From positions 1 through 64,000 of the forward strand of contig JAYFNU010000001.1 of the NCBI GenBank assembly GCA_034933305.1: a stretch of 64,000 bases of DNA. Direction: 5' to 3'. The DNA is from JAYFNU01 sp034933305 (GTDB lineage: Bacteria; Bacillota; Clostridia; Oscillospirales; Ruminococcaceae). Position numbers and translations under genes: made by a program. A model generated the notes under the pieces. That model saw only the letters and a list, made by a program, of their open reading frames with translations. It had not been told where the DNA came from and searched no databases. Of the stretch, positions 16,637 to 25,030 are shown piece by piece (positions within the stretch are counted from its first letter, which is position 1; every line of letters begins with the position of its first letter).

Positions 16637-18079
16637 TCAATAACGTCCGATGGGCGGCTGCACATAATCGGGCAGCGGGCAGACGTACTTTCCGCCGTTT
16701 TTGACGAGCAGCTCGGCGCGCGCCTTTTCGATGCGCGCGGGGTCCCCGAGCGTGCGCACGGCCGCGAGCGCCATCGCCTTCGCGGCGGTCAGCATGCCCT
16801 TGTCGCCGATGACGCTGTTCGAAAACGCGGTATTCTGCCAGCTGTGGCCGACGTTGCCGACGCACGCGGTCGCGACGCTGATGCTCACCGTGGGGGTCGC
16901 GTAGCCGACGTCGCCGACGTCGGTCGAGCCCGAGCTGTAGCCCTTCTCGGCGGGGTCGAAGGGATGGATGCCGCTGTCGAGCGGGCGGCGCAGGATGTCA
17001 TCAGCATTCTCCGGGCCGAAGACGTCCGCGGTCTCCTCGCGGATATTCTTGAGCGTGGCCTTGCTGTAGGTGCGCAGGAATTCGGCGGCCAGCGCGTAGT
17101 CGGCGTCGTCCCATTTCGGCGCGCCCACCTCGCGCAGGCATTCGTCCGCGACCGCGGCGAGCGTCTTGTTCGGCAGGTAGTCCGAGAAGGCCATCGTGAT
17201 CTCGTAATTCATCTTCGTCTCGGTCATGAGCGCCGCGCCCTTCGCGATGTTGACGACGCGGGCGAAAAGCTCCTGCATCTGGCTGACCTTCGGCGCGCGC
17301 ACCTCGTATTTGATGACGACGTGATCCTGCACGACGTTGGGCGCCGTGCCGCCGGCGTCGGAATAGGCGTAGTGGACGCGCGCGGCGTCGATCATGTGCT
17401 CCCGCAGGTAGTTGACGCCGACGTTCATGAGCTCCGCGGCGTCGAGCGCGCTGCGCCCGAGATGGGGCGAGCCGCCGGCGTGCGCCGCGACGCCGTCAAA
17501 GATGAAATTGGCGCCCATGATGGCGACGTCGCCCTTCGAGGGGATCTCGTTGAGCGTCCCGGGATGCCATGTGTAGGCGAAATCAACCTTGTCGAAATAC
17601 CCCGCGCGGGCGATGAACTGCTTCGAGCCCGCGCCCTCCTCGGCGGGACAGCCGAAAAAGATGACGGTGCCGTCCTTCTTCTCGGCCGCGAGGTAATCCC
17701 TGACCGCGCACGCGGCGGCAAAGCTGCCCGCGCCGAGCAGATTGTGCCCGCAGCCGTGGCCGGGGGCGCCGTCGCAGACGGGCCGCTTGTCGGTGCACGC
17801 CGCCTGCTGGCTGAGCCCGTCGAGCGCGTCGTACTCCGCGAGGATGCCGACGACGGGCTTTCCGCTGCCGCAGACGTACGTCGCGGTGAACGCGGTGCCG
17901 ATGCCGGCGATGCCCTTTTCGACGGAGAAGCCCTCGGCTTCGAGCGCGCTCTCGAGCGCGCCGGCCGACTGCGTCTCCTGATAGGCGAGCTCGGCGTATC
18001 CCCAGATCTTCCGCGCGAGCGCGCAGGCGGCCGGCGCCCTTGCGTCCACCGCCTTTTCGATGAATTCGAGCTGTGTCAT
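16637..18079 (-). CDS. AbgB-like M20 amidohydrolase
   Basis: A 480-aa member of the M20 peptidase family closest to AbgB (p-aminobenzoyl-glutamate hydrolase B subunit) and related aminoacyl amidohydrolases. The AEYDAL motif is at 81-86 and the metal-binding GHGCGHN ends at about 113. GSTDVGDVGYATPT in the C-terminal third is a further family mark. RBS AGGAG lies 7 bases before the start. It lies 10 bases after the amino-acid transporter ATPase gene, suggesting that the transporter brings in an N-acyl amino acid or peptide-like amide cleaved by this enzyme (inference). Confidence 0.88.
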   Translation of the reverse strand: MTQLEFIEKAVDARAPAACALARKIWGYAELAYQETQSAGALESALEAEGFSVEKGIAGIGTAFTATYVCGSGKPVVGILAEYDALDGLSQQAACTDKRPVCDGAPGHGCGHNLLGAGSFAAACAVRDYLAAEKKDGTVIFFGCPAEEGAGSKQFIARAGYFDKVDFAYTWHPGTLNEIPSKGDVAIMGANFIFDGVAAHAGGSPHLGRSALDAAELMNVGVNYLREHMIDAARVHYAYSDAGGTAPNVVQDHVVIKYEVRAPKVSQMQELFARVVNIAKGAALMTETKMNYEITMAFSDYLPNKTLAAVADECLREVGAPKWDDADYALAAEFLRTYSKATLKNIREETADVFGPENADDILRRPLDSGIHPFDPAEKGYSSGSTDVGDVGYATPTVSISVATACVGNVGHSWQNTAFSNSVIGDKGMLTAAKAMALAAVRTLGDPARIEKARAELLVKNGGKYVCPLPDYVQPPIGRY

Positions 18080-18089
18080 GGTGCGCTCC

Positions 18090-18818
18090 TTATAATACCT
18101 TACTTAAAAATTCGATCGTGCGGGGATTGTGCGGGCAGGTGAAGATCTCGTCGGGGCTGCCCTGCTCCTGGATGATGCCGTCGTCCATGAACAGGATGCG
18201 GTCGGAGACCTCCCGCGCGAAGGCCATCTCGTGCGTCACGTTGAGGATGGTCATGCCGCTTTTCGCGAGGCCCGCGATGACGTCGAGGACCTCCTTGACC
18301 ATCTCGGGGTCGAGCGCGGAGGTCGGCTCGTCGAAGAGCATGACCTCCGGCTGCATCGCGAGCGCCCGCACGATGGCGAGGCGCTGCTTCTGGCCGCCCG
18401 ACAGCTTGCGCGGGTACTCGCCGCGCTTGTCGGACAGCCCGACGCGCGCGAGCAGCGCTTCGGCCTGCGCCTGGGCCTTCGGGATCTTCTTTTCGAGCAT
18501 CGGCGTGAGCGTGATGTTGTCGAGCACCGTGAGATTCGGGAAGACGTTGAAGTTCTGAAAGACCATGCCGATGCGCTGCCGGTATTTCGCGACGTCCTTT
18601 TTGTTCTTCGTGATGTCGGTGCCGTCGAAATAGACGCTGCCGGCCGTCGGCTCCTCGAGCAGGTTGAGGCAGCGCAGGAAGGTGCTTTTGCCGCTGCCCG
18701 ACGGGCCGATGATCGAAACGACCTCGCCGCGCGCGATCTCCTCGGTGATGTTCTTGAGGACCCGCAGGCTGCCGAAGTCCTTGCACAGCCCTTCGGTGCG
18801 CAGAATGACGTCAGTCAC
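18090..18818 (-). CDS. Polar amino-acid ABC transporter ATPase (GlnQ/HisP type)
   Basis: A 242-aa ATPase with Walker A GPSGSGKS, Q-loop VFQNFNVFPNLTVLDN, signature LSGGQKQR, Walker B VMLFDEPTSALDPE and H-loop VTHEM, all GlnQ-like. I choose the GTG start at 18818 because it lies 9-10 bases after AAAGGAGG and gives the normal GlnQ length. It overlaps the permease stop by 8 bases. A TTG further upstream lies within the RBS region and is rejected. Confidence 0.93.
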   Translation of the reverse strand: MTDVILRTEGLCKDFGSLRVLKNITEEIARGEVVSIIGPSGSGKSTFLRCLNLLEEPTAGSVYFDGTDITKNKKDVAKYRQRIGMVFQNFNVFPNLTVLDNITLTPMLEKKIPKAQAQAEALLARVGLSDKRGEYPRKLSGGQKQRLAIVRALAMQPEVMLFDEPTSALDPEMVKEVLDVIAGLAKSGMTILNVTHEMAFAREVSDRILFMDDGIIQEQGSPDEIFTCPHNPRTIEFLSKVL

Positions 18819-19470
18819 TGACCTGCAGCCTCCTTTCAAAGATCGCGACGGCCTTCGACAGCAGCGTCGTGACCAGCAGATAGATGATGCCGACGATGAT
18901 GAGCGGCTCGATGGACAGGAACGTCGTCGACTGGACCGTCTTGTAGCTCGTCGTCAGCTCGCCGATGAAGAACACCGACGCGAGCGACGTCTCCTTGACC
19001 ATCAGGATGAACTGGTTGCCCAGCGCCGGCAGGATGTTTTTGATCGCCTGGGGCAGGATGACGCGCTGCAGCACGTTTCTTTCCGTCAGACCGAGGCTGC
19101 GCGCGGCCTCCCACTGGCCCTTGTCGACCGCCTCGATGCCCGCGCGGATGACCTCGCAGATGTAGGACGAGCTGTTGATGATGAGCGCCACGACGATGCA
19201 CGCCGTGTCCGACATCTCGAACGGCATGAGCTTCGGCAGCGCCAGCCAGAAGAAATACAGCTGCAGCAGGATCGGCGTGCCGCGCAGGATCTCCGTGTAC
19301 GCTTTGGCCACCGCGTTGAGCGCCCTGACGCGGCTCATGCGCAGGAAGGCGATGAGCATGCCCAGCACCGTGCCGCACAGCACCGTCACCGCCGCGAGCC
19401 ACAGCGTCCCGCCGAGTCCCTGCAGGAAGACGGGGTAATATTTACACCATAATTTTACGAGCTTTTCCAT
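18811..19470 (-). CDS. Polar amino-acid ABC transporter permease (HisM/GlnP type)
   Basis: A 219-aa inner-membrane protein with about five helices. The EAA-type loop is AARSLGLTERNVLQRVILPQ. The N-terminal block LQGLGGTLWLAAVTVLCGTV is typical of the family. It partners the ATPase and binding protein of the same operon. A weak RBS (AAGGACC) precedes the ATG. Confidence 0.92.
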   Translation of the reverse strand: MEKLVKLWCKYYPVFLQGLGGTLWLAAVTVLCGTVLGMLIAFLRMSRVRALNAVAKAYTEILRGTPILLQLYFFWLALPKLMPFEMSDTACIVVALIINSSSYICEVIRAGIEAVDKGQWEAARSLGLTERNVLQRVILPQAIKNILPALGNQFILMVKETSLASVFFIGELTTSYKTVQSTTFLSIEPLIIVGIIYLLVTTLLSKAVAIFERRLQVSD

Positions 19471-19526
19471 GAACGGTCAACCGGTCCTTATCCTGTCGTC
19501 GCCGCGGCGCCGCCGCGGATCTTTTT

Positions 19527-20381
19527 TTATTCGAGGCCGAGCGTCTTCGCGTAATCGGCGTATTCGCTGTACCAGGCGTCGATCTTGCCTTCGCCGCGCA
19601 GCGTTTCGATGCAGCCGTTGACGAAATCCGTCAGCTCCGTCTCGCCCAGCGGGATGCCCACGCGGGTCCCCTCCATGCTCTCGTCGACGTCGAACTTGAA
19701 GCCCTGCACGACGGCGAGCTTGGCGTCGGGATTCGCCTCGACGTAGAGCTGCGCGTTGGCGATGTCGCAGATGCAGGCGTCGGCCTTGCCCTCGGTGACC
19801 ATCAGATAGCCGTCCGGCATGGAGGACACGCGCTTGAATTCCTTGCTCGCGGGGATCTGGTCGAGCGCCAGCGATTCCTGCACCGAGCCGCTCTGCGTGA
19901 CGATGACCTTGTCGGCGAGCGAGTCGGCGCCCGTGATGGCGCCGGCGTCCGCGGCGCGGATGAGCAGGCCGTAGCCGCTGCTCTCGCCGAAGTAATAGCC
20001 GTCCGACATGTTCATGTTTTCCGCGCGCGCGGGGCTGTAGGCGAGCGCCGAGATCGCGAGGTCGTATTTGCCCGTCGTGATGCCCGCGAGCACCGCCGAG
20101 AATTCGAGCGGCACGATGCGCAGCTCGACGCCGAGCTGGTCGGCGATGTATTTCGCGAGCTCGATGTCGACGCCGACATACTGGGCGTCGCCGGTCTTGC
20201 TCGGGTCGATGAATTCCATCGGCACCCAGTAGGGCTCCGTCGCGACTTCGATGTAGCCGCGCGCCTTGATCTCCTCGAGGCGGTTGGCGGCGGCGGTATC
20301 TTCACTTTCGGCGCCCTTCGAGCACGCCGCGAACGACAGCGCGAAGCAGAGCACCAGCGCGAGGGCAAGCAGCTTTTTCAT
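19527..20381 (-). CDS. Family 3 extracellular amino-acid-binding lipoprotein
   Basis: A 284-aa SBP with signal peptide and lipobox LSFAAC. The segment YIEVATEPYWVPMEFID starts the mature lobe, YVGVDIELAKYIADQLGVEL follows, and the ITTGKYDLAISALAYSPARA block binds the amino-acid carboxylate in this family. The RBS CGGAGG lies 9 bases before the start. It is the first gene of the operon SBP-permease-ATPase-AbgB-like hydrolase and is preceded by a strong promoter with an adjacent inverted repeat. Confidence 0.92.
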   Translation of the reverse strand: MKKLLALALVLCFALSFAACSKGAESEDTAAANRLEEIKARGYIEVATEPYWVPMEFIDPSKTGDAQYVGVDIELAKYIADQLGVELRIVPLEFSAVLAGITTGKYDLAISALAYSPARAENMNMSDGYYFGESSGYGLLIRAADAGAITGADSLADKVIVTQSGSVQESLALDQIPASKEFKRVSSMPDGYLMVTEGKADACICDIANAQLYVEANPDAKLAVVQGFKFDVDESMEGTRVGIPLGETELTDFVNGCIETLRGEGKIDAWYSEYADYAKTLGLE

Positions 20382-20437
20382 GTCATTTTCCTCCGATCGT
20401 CCGCGCTGTAGGCGGCGCGGTCCGTTTGATGTTCTGT

Positions 20438-20466
20438 ATTGTACGGGAAAAAACGCGCCGTGTCAA
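20438..20466 (-). promoter_or_regulatory. Sigma-A promoter of the amino-acid transporter operon
   Basis: On the minus strand TTGACA (20466-20461), a 17-base spacer and TACAAT (20443-20438) form a near-consensus promoter about 55 bases before the start codon. Confidence 0.85.
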
Positions 20467-20470
20467 CGCT

Positions 20471-20490
20471 TTACCATGCTACCATGGTAA
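20471..20490. promoter_or_regulatory. Palindromic operator candidate upstream of the transporter promoter
   Basis: TTACCATG (20471-20478) and CATGGTAA (20483-20490) are a perfect 8-bp inverted repeat with 4 bases between. The right half lies inside a shorter palindrome TACCATGGTA. It abuts the -35 box, the usual place for an activator or repressor site. No regulator gene is adjacent. Confidence 0.5.
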
Positions 20491-20516
20491 ATTATTAAAA
20501 AGTTTGGAGGAATGCA

Positions 20517-20545
20517 TAAAAAAACCGCCCGTCCTCGCGGGCGGG
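20517..20545 (-). terminator. Intrinsic terminator after the DUF4358 gene
   Basis: CCGCCCG (20525-20531) pairs with CGGGCGG (20538-20544). The minus strand then runs into seven T. Confidence 0.8.
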
Positions 20546-20577
20546 TCGGCGGAAATGTCCTGTGAAAAATGCGGCGT

Positions 20578-21051
20578 TCAGGCGAGCGCGTCGGTCAGCG
20601 CCTGAAAGACGGCGTCGTTGTCGCCGGAGATGAGGTAGACGAGATAGGTCCCCTCGGACGTCTCGAGCTGTGTGACCATCCGGTCGCGCACGAGTTCGGC
20701 CTGGTCGGGGAGGTACTGCGACCACATGGCGTCGTAGGCGGTCATATAGTCGTCGAGGGCCTTTTTGACCGCGGCCTCGCTGCCCTCGGCGGGCAGCACG
20801 ACGAAATAGAGACTCGATTTCACATTCATGAGCGGGATGGAGATGAGCGACTTTTGCACTTTTGCGGGGTCGAGCCCGACGACGGTCCGCAGGTAGCCGT
20901 CGTCCGGCGACATCATGTTGCTGTACTGCCCGGTCGCCTCGATGTTGGCGGCGGCCTTTTCGAGGTCGAGCGTCTGCGCCTTCTTTTTGCAGCCGGCGGC
21001 CGTCAGCAGCACCAGCGCGGCGAGCGCGGCGGCGAGAAATCTTCTGTTCAT
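20578..21051 (-). CDS. DUF4358-type lipoprotein
   Basis: A 157-aa exported protein: signal peptide with lipobox LTAAGC, then KKKAQ and a compact alpha/beta domain. The pattern (YSNMMSPDDGYLRTVVGLDP near residue 43; a C-terminal region rich in D and A) fits the DUF4358 lipoproteins of Firmicutes, of unknown function. The start at 21051 follows AAGGAATTCGCA. It is monocistronic with its own terminator and divergent from deoD. Confidence 0.7.
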   Translation of the reverse strand: MNRRFLAAALAALVLLTAAGCKKKAQTLDLEKAAANIEATGQYSNMMSPDDGYLRTVVGLDPAKVQKSLISIPLMNVKSSLYFVVLPAEGSEAAVKKALDDYMTAYDAMWSQYLPDQAELVRDRMVTQLETSEGTYLVYLISGDNDAVFQALTDALA

Positions 21052-21164
21052 TGCGAATTCCTTTCTGTCATGCCCGTTGCGGGGGGTTCTGTCGGGTATG
21101 TAGCGCGCGCGGCGCCCGTCTGTTGCGCGCGAAGGCAAAATATCGAAAAGGGAAGGCGTTCTCG

Positions 21165-21193
21165 TTGCAAACCGCAGCCGTTTCTTTTATAAT
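21165..21193 (+). promoter_or_regulatory. Promoter of the deoD pair
   Basis: TTGCAA (21165-21170), a 17-base spacer and TATAAT (21188-21193) lie 46 bases before the first deoD start. Confidence 0.8.
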
Positions 21194-21238
21194 TATGGTT
21201 AGCGTAAATTACTATTTTATGAGTGGAAGGAGAAATCA

Positions 21239-21946
21239 ATGGCTACTCCCCATATCAAAGCGGCGCCCGGTGAGATCGCGGAAAGCATCCTGCTGCCCGG
21301 CGATCCCCTGCGCGCGAAATACATCGCGGAGACCTTCTTTGAGAGCCCCGTGCAGTTCAACGACGTGCGCGGCATGTACGGCTACACCGGAACGTACAAG
21401 GGCAAGCGCGTTTCGGCGATGGGCACGGGCATGGGCATCCCGTCGATCTCGATCTATTCGCAGGAGCTCATGATGTTCTACGGCGTCAAAAATCTCATCC
21501 GCGTGGGGACCTGCGGTTCCATGCGCGCCGAGATCGGCCTCAAGGACATCATCCTCGCGTCGGGCTGCTGCACCGACGACGGCTTCCTGCGCGACGTGTT
21601 CCCGGGCGACTATGCGCCGCTCGCGGACTTCGAGCTGCTCAACAAGGCGTACGAGAAGGCGGGCGAGCGCGGCATCCGCACGTTTGTCGGCCTGCTCAAA
21701 TCGTCCGACATGTTCTACGGCGAGGAAGTCTTCAACGCCGACAAGTGGGCGAAATACGGCGTCCTCGGCGTGGAGATGGAGGGCGCGGCGCTCTACACCT
21801 TCGCGGCGAAGCACGGCTGCCGCGCGCTCGCGATGTGCTCGGTGAGCGACAGCCTCGTCACGAAGGGCGAGCTGACGAGCGACGAGCGGGAGCGCTCGCT
21901 CAACGACATGCTCACGCTGGCGCTCGACACGGTCATTGAATTTTAA
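21239..21946 (+). CDS. deoD: Purine nucleoside phosphorylase DeoD (copy 1)
   Basis: A 235-aa PNP of the hexameric (type II) family, which splits purine (deoxy)nucleosides with phosphate into base and sugar-1-phosphate for purine salvage. PGDPLRAKYIAE (about 19-30), GTGMGIPSISIYSQEL (about 61-76), GTCGS, VEMEGAALY and the VSDSL segment carrying the catalytic Asp are all present. A strong RBS (GGAAGGAG) precedes it. It lies 15 bases upstream of a second deoD with the same length and opening residues, so the pair is a tandem duplication within one operon. Confidence 0.95.
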   Translation: MATPHIKAAPGEIAESILLPGDPLRAKYIAETFFESPVQFNDVRGMYGYTGTYKGKRVSAMGTGMGIPSISIYSQELMMFYGVKNLIRVGTCGSMRAEIGLKDIILASGCCTDDGFLRDVFPGDYAPLADFELLNKAYEKAGERGIRTFVGLLKSSDMFYGEEVFNADKWAKYGVLGVEMEGAALYTFAAKHGCRALAMCSVSDSLVTKGELTSDERERSLNDMLTLALDTVIEF

Positions 21947-21961
21947 GGGAGGGAACGGAAC

Positions 21962-22678
21962 ATGGCTACACCGCATATACGCGCAGAAAAAGGCGATATC
22001 GCGAAGAGCATCCTGCTTCCGGGCGACCCTCTTCGCGCGAAGTTCATCGCAGAGAACTACTTTGAGAACCCGGTCCTGTTCACCGACGTGCGCAACATTC
22101 TCGGGTACACGGGCACGTACAAGGGGCGCAGGATCTCCGTCATGGGCACGGGCATGGGCATCCCGTCGATCTCGATCTATTCGCAGGAGCTCATGACCCA
22201 GTACGGCGTCAGGAACCTCATCCGCATCGGCACCGCGGGCGGCTACAAGGCCGGCATGCGCCTCGGCGACGTCATCCTCGCGCAGGGCTGCTCGACGACG
22301 AGCAACATCAACCGCCTCGTCTTCCCGGGCACCTACTGCCCGATCGCCGATTTCGACTTGCTGCGCACGGCGTACCAGAAGGCCGTCGCGCTCGGCAAGC
22401 AGGTCACGGTCGGCAACATGCTCACGAGCGACATGTTCTACGCCGTCGACGAGGTCGTCGAGGATCCCGTCTGGACGAAGTTCGGCATCGTCGGCGTCGA
22501 GATGGAGGGCGCGGGGCTCTACACGGCCGCCGCGCGCAACGGCTGCCGCGCGCTGTGCATCGCCACCGTCTCCGACATCATGGGCTCGAAGGAAGAGATG
22601 ACCTCCCAGCAGCGTGAAAAGTCGCTCACGGACATGATCGCCATCGGCCTCGGCACGGCGTGGGAATTCGCCGAATAG
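21962..22678 (+). CDS. deoD: Purine nucleoside phosphorylase DeoD (copy 2)
   Basis: A 238-aa paralogue of the preceding enzyme with PGDPLRAKFIAE, GTGMGIPSISIYSQEL, VEMEGAGLY and the VSDIM segment. It differs in the phosphate/ribose region: GTAGG replaces GTCGS, and the TSDMFYAVDEVVEDP loop is altered. These differences suggest a different nucleoside preference (inference). The spacing of 15 bases and a GGGAGGG RBS show co-translation with copy 1. Confidence 0.93.
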   Translation: MATPHIRAEKGDIAKSILLPGDPLRAKFIAENYFENPVLFTDVRNILGYTGTYKGRRISVMGTGMGIPSISIYSQELMTQYGVRNLIRIGTAGGYKAGMRLGDVILAQGCSTTSNINRLVFPGTYCPIADFDLLRTAYQKAVALGKQVTVGNMLTSDMFYAVDEVVEDPVWTKFGIVGVEMEGAGLYTAAARNGCRALCIATVSDIMGSKEEMTSQQREKSLTDMIAIGLGTAWEFAE

Positions 22679-22681
22679 ATA

Positions 22682-22710
22682 TTGCAATTCGCCGATGCGC
22701 GTGCTATATT
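22682..22710 (+). promoter_or_regulatory. Promoter of the rimP-nusA-infB operon
   Basis: TTGCAA (22682-22687), a 17-base spacer and TATATT (22705-22710) begin four bases after the second deoD stop. Transcription should start around 22717, so the perfect palindrome at 22731-22760 lies in the leader. Confidence 0.7.
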
Positions 22711-22730
22711 ATTAAAGGATATAAGAGTAG

Positions 22731-22760
22731 TTGAAAGAGTGGGGCGCCCCACTCTTTCAA
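22731..22760. repeat. Perfect 30-base palindrome in the rimP-nusA leader
   Basis: TTGAAAGAGTGGGGC (22731-22745) is followed directly by its exact reverse complement (22746-22760), with no loop bases. As RNA it forms a very stable hairpin about 15 bases after the predicted transcription start and 45 bases before rimP. The following TTATTCATG is a poor T-tract, so it may be a weak terminator for the deoD transcript, an attenuator of the nusA operon or a processing/stability hairpin. Confidence 0.8.
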
Positions 22761-22804
22761 TTATTCATGAGGAAATTTACTTCTGCTTGTCGGAAGGAGG
22801 ACCT

Positions 22805-23296
22805 ATGGCACTGAAAAGCAAGGAAGTCGTCGAGGCCGTCACGGCGCTCGCCGCGCCGCCCGCGGCGGACCTGGGGCTGACGCTCTGGGACGTCGTGTTC
22901 CGCAAGGAGGGGTCGTCGCTCGTGCTGCGGCTCATCATCGACCGGCCGGGCGGGGTGTTCATTGAGGACTGCGAAAAGCTCTCGCGCGCGGTCGATCCCC
23001 AGCTCGACGCGCTCGACATCGCCGACGGCGAGTACCGCTTTGAGGTCAGCTCGCCGGGGCTCATGCGCGAGCTGCGCACCGATGCGCAGCTCACCGCTTA
23101 CATCGGGAAACCCGTCGTCGTCGGGCTGTATAAGCCGGACGGCGCAGGAAATAAAGAATACAGGGGCGAACTCGCCGCGTTCGGCGCGGACGCGCTGCAG
23201 CTGCGCGTCGGCGGCCGCACCGCAGACATCAGCAGAAAGGACGCCGCGTCCGTCAAGGCGGACGACGACGTGAACATAGGAGGAAACAACAGATGA
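22805..23296 (+). CDS. rimP: Ribosome maturation factor RimP
   Basis: A 163-aa factor for 30S subunit maturation. The N-terminal domain has LRLIIDRPGGVFIEDCEKLS and the C-terminal part an SH3-like barrel, with FEVSSPGLMRELRT between. The start at 22805 follows GGAAGGAGG. It is the first gene of the conserved nusA operon and overlaps nusA by ATGA. Confidence 0.95.
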   Translation: MALKSKEVVEAVTALAAPPAADLGLTLWDVVFRKEGSSLVLRLIIDRPGGVFIEDCEKLSRAVDPQLDALDIADGEYRFEVSSPGLMRELRTDAQLTAYIGKPVVVGLYKPDGAGNKEYRGELAAFGADALQLRVGGRTADISRKDAASVKADDDVNIGGNNR

Positions 23297-24411
23297 ACGC
23301 CGAATTTTTCGAGGCGCTGACGATGCTCGAAAAGGAGCGCAACGTCTCCGCGGATTATCTGCTCGAAAAGATCAAAAATGCCATCGTGATCGCGGTCAAG
23401 CGCGACTACGGCGGCGAGGACAACATCATCGTTGACATCGACCCCGAGAAGCAGACGTTCAAGGTCGCCGTGCGCAAGGAGGTCGTCGAACAAGTCGAGG
23501 ATCCCGAAACGCAGATGACGCTCGAGGAAGCGCAGAACTACCGCTCGCGCGTCAAGGTCGGCTCGACGGTCGACATCCCGCTCAAGACGAAGGATTTCGG
23601 CCGCATCGCGGCGCAGACGGCCAAGCACGTCATCCGCCAGGGCATCCGCGAGGCGGAGCGCAGCCAGCTGTGCGAGGAGCTGCAGAGCAAGCAGGGAGAG
23701 ATCATCAACGCGACCGTCATGCGCATCGACCCGAAAAAGGGCGCGGCGGTCGTCGAGATCAGCGGCAGCGAGGCGCTGCTGCCGAAATCCGAGCAGGTGC
23801 CCACCGAGACGCTGCACGAGGGCGACAAGATCAAGGTCTACGTCTCCGACGTAGCCGTGACCGACCGCGGGCCGAAGATCATGATCTCGCGCACGCATCC
23901 GGGACTCGTCAAGCGCCTGTTCGAGATGGAGGTGCCGGAGATCTTCGACGGCACCGTCGAGATCAAGGGCATCTCGCGCGAGGCCGGCATGCGCACCAAG
24001 CTCGCCGTCTGGAGCAAGGACGAGAACGTCGATCCCCGCGGCGCCTGCATCGGCCCGCGCGGCTCGCGCGTCGCGCGCATCGTCGAGGAGCTCGGCGGCG
24101 AGAAGATCGACATCATCCTCTGGCACGAGGAGCCGGAATATTATATCGCCGAGGCGCTGTCGCCCGCGAGCGTCGTGGACGTCAAGATCCTCGATCCCGA
24201 GACGCGGGCGTGCCGCGTGACGGTGCCCGACCATCAGCTGTCGCTCGCCATCGGCAACAAGGGACAAAACGCCCGGCTCGCCGCGCGCCTGACCGGCTAC
24301 AAGATCGACATCCGGCCGGAGAGCGGCTATTACGGCGAGGACGAGGAAGACGAGACGCCCGCCGCGGACAAAAAGGCGGACGAAAAAACGGAAGAAAAGG
24401 CCGCTGAATAA
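23293..24411 (+). CDS. nusA: Transcription termination/antitermination factor NusA
   Basis: A 372-aa RNA polymerase-binding factor: N-terminal domain (about 1-125), S1 domain (about 135-200, with the INATVMRIDPKKGAAVVEI segment), then two KH domains with GPRGSRVARIVEEL and GNKGQNARLAARLTG. The tail is short and very acidic. It lacks the C-terminal acidic repeats of proteobacterial NusA, as expected in Firmicutes. Confidence 0.97.
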   Translation: MNAEFFEALTMLEKERNVSADYLLEKIKNAIVIAVKRDYGGEDNIIVDIDPEKQTFKVAVRKEVVEQVEDPETQMTLEEAQNYRSRVKVGSTVDIPLKTKDFGRIAAQTAKHVIRQGIREAERSQLCEELQSKQGEIINATVMRIDPKKGAAVVEISGSEALLPKSEQVPTETLHEGDKIKVYVSDVAVTDRGPKIMISRTHPGLVKRLFEMEVPEIFDGTVEIKGISREAGMRTKLAVWSKDENVDPRGACIGPRGSRVARIVEELGGEKIDIILWHEEPEYYIAEALSPASVVDVKILDPETRACRVTVPDHQLSLAIGNKGQNARLAARLTGYKIDIRPESGYYGEDEEDETPAADKKADEKTEEKAAE

Positions 24412-24438
24412 GCGGGATACGGAAAGGAGGTCGGCGGT

Positions 24439-24714
24439 ATGAACAAGAAGGTGCCCATCCGGCGCTGTGTCGGCTGCCGCGAGAGCAAGCCGAAGAAAGA
24501 GCTCGTGCGGGTCGTGCGCGATCCTGACGGCAGCATCGCCGTCGACCTGACGGGAAAGAAATCGGGGCGCGGGGCCTACGTCTGCCGCAGCGCGAAATGC
24601 CTGCAGGCGGCGATGAAGTCGAAGGCGCTCGCCCGCGCGCTCGAGTGTGAAATCGGCGAGGACATCTACGCGCGGCTCGCCGCGGAGGTCGAAGCGAACG
24701 GCGATGGAGAATGA
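24439..24714 (+). CDS. rnpM: RNase P modulator RnpM (YlxR, DUF448)
   Basis: A 91-aa basic protein with the YlxR signature RRCVGCRESKPKKELVRVV and a GRGAYVC segment. The family binds RNase P RNA and reduces its activity (shown for B. subtilis YlxR/RnpM). It lies in its conserved place between nusA and the L7Ae-like gene, and its 3' end overlaps that gene by 11 bases. Confidence 0.93.
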   Translation: MNKKVPIRRCVGCRESKPKKELVRVVRDPDGSIAVDLTGKKSGRGAYVCRSAKCLQAAMKSKALARALECEIGEDIYARLAAEVEANGDGE

Positions 24715-25030
24715 CAGGCTGCTCGCGGCGCTCGGCCTGTGCCGCAAGGCGGGAAAGCTGAAGATGGGCTTCGATGCGGCGGCGGGCGCGGCCGGGCGGG
24801 GCGCGCCGCTCGTCGTGACGGCGAGCGATATCGCCGACAGAACAAAGCGCAACATAACGCGCGTGTGCGGTGAAACAGTGAAGATCCTGCCGATCGACCG
24901 CACGAGTGGACAGATAGAACAGGCGGTCGGCAAACGGTTCGTCGTCGCGGCGGTGGACGACGCGAACCTCGCTCAGCTGATTTTGACGCACACCGGCAGC
25001 GACAAGGAGGCGCAGGAGAATGATCATTAA
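24704..25030 (+). CDS. L7Ae/L30e-like ribosomal protein (YlxQ)
   Basis: A 108-aa RNA-binding protein of the L7Ae/L30e/Gadd45 fold. LGLCRKAGKLKMGFDA is typical of the YlxQ group that binds kink-turn RNA. The start at 24704 overlaps rnpM and its end overlaps the infB start by 11 bases, so all three are coupled. An N-terminal MENDRLL is normal for the family. Confidence 0.88.
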   Translation: MENDRLLAALGLCRKAGKLKMGFDAAAGAAGRGAPLVVTASDIADRTKRNITRVCGETVKILPIDRTSGQIEQAVGKRFVVAAVDDANLAQLILTHTGSDKEAQENDH

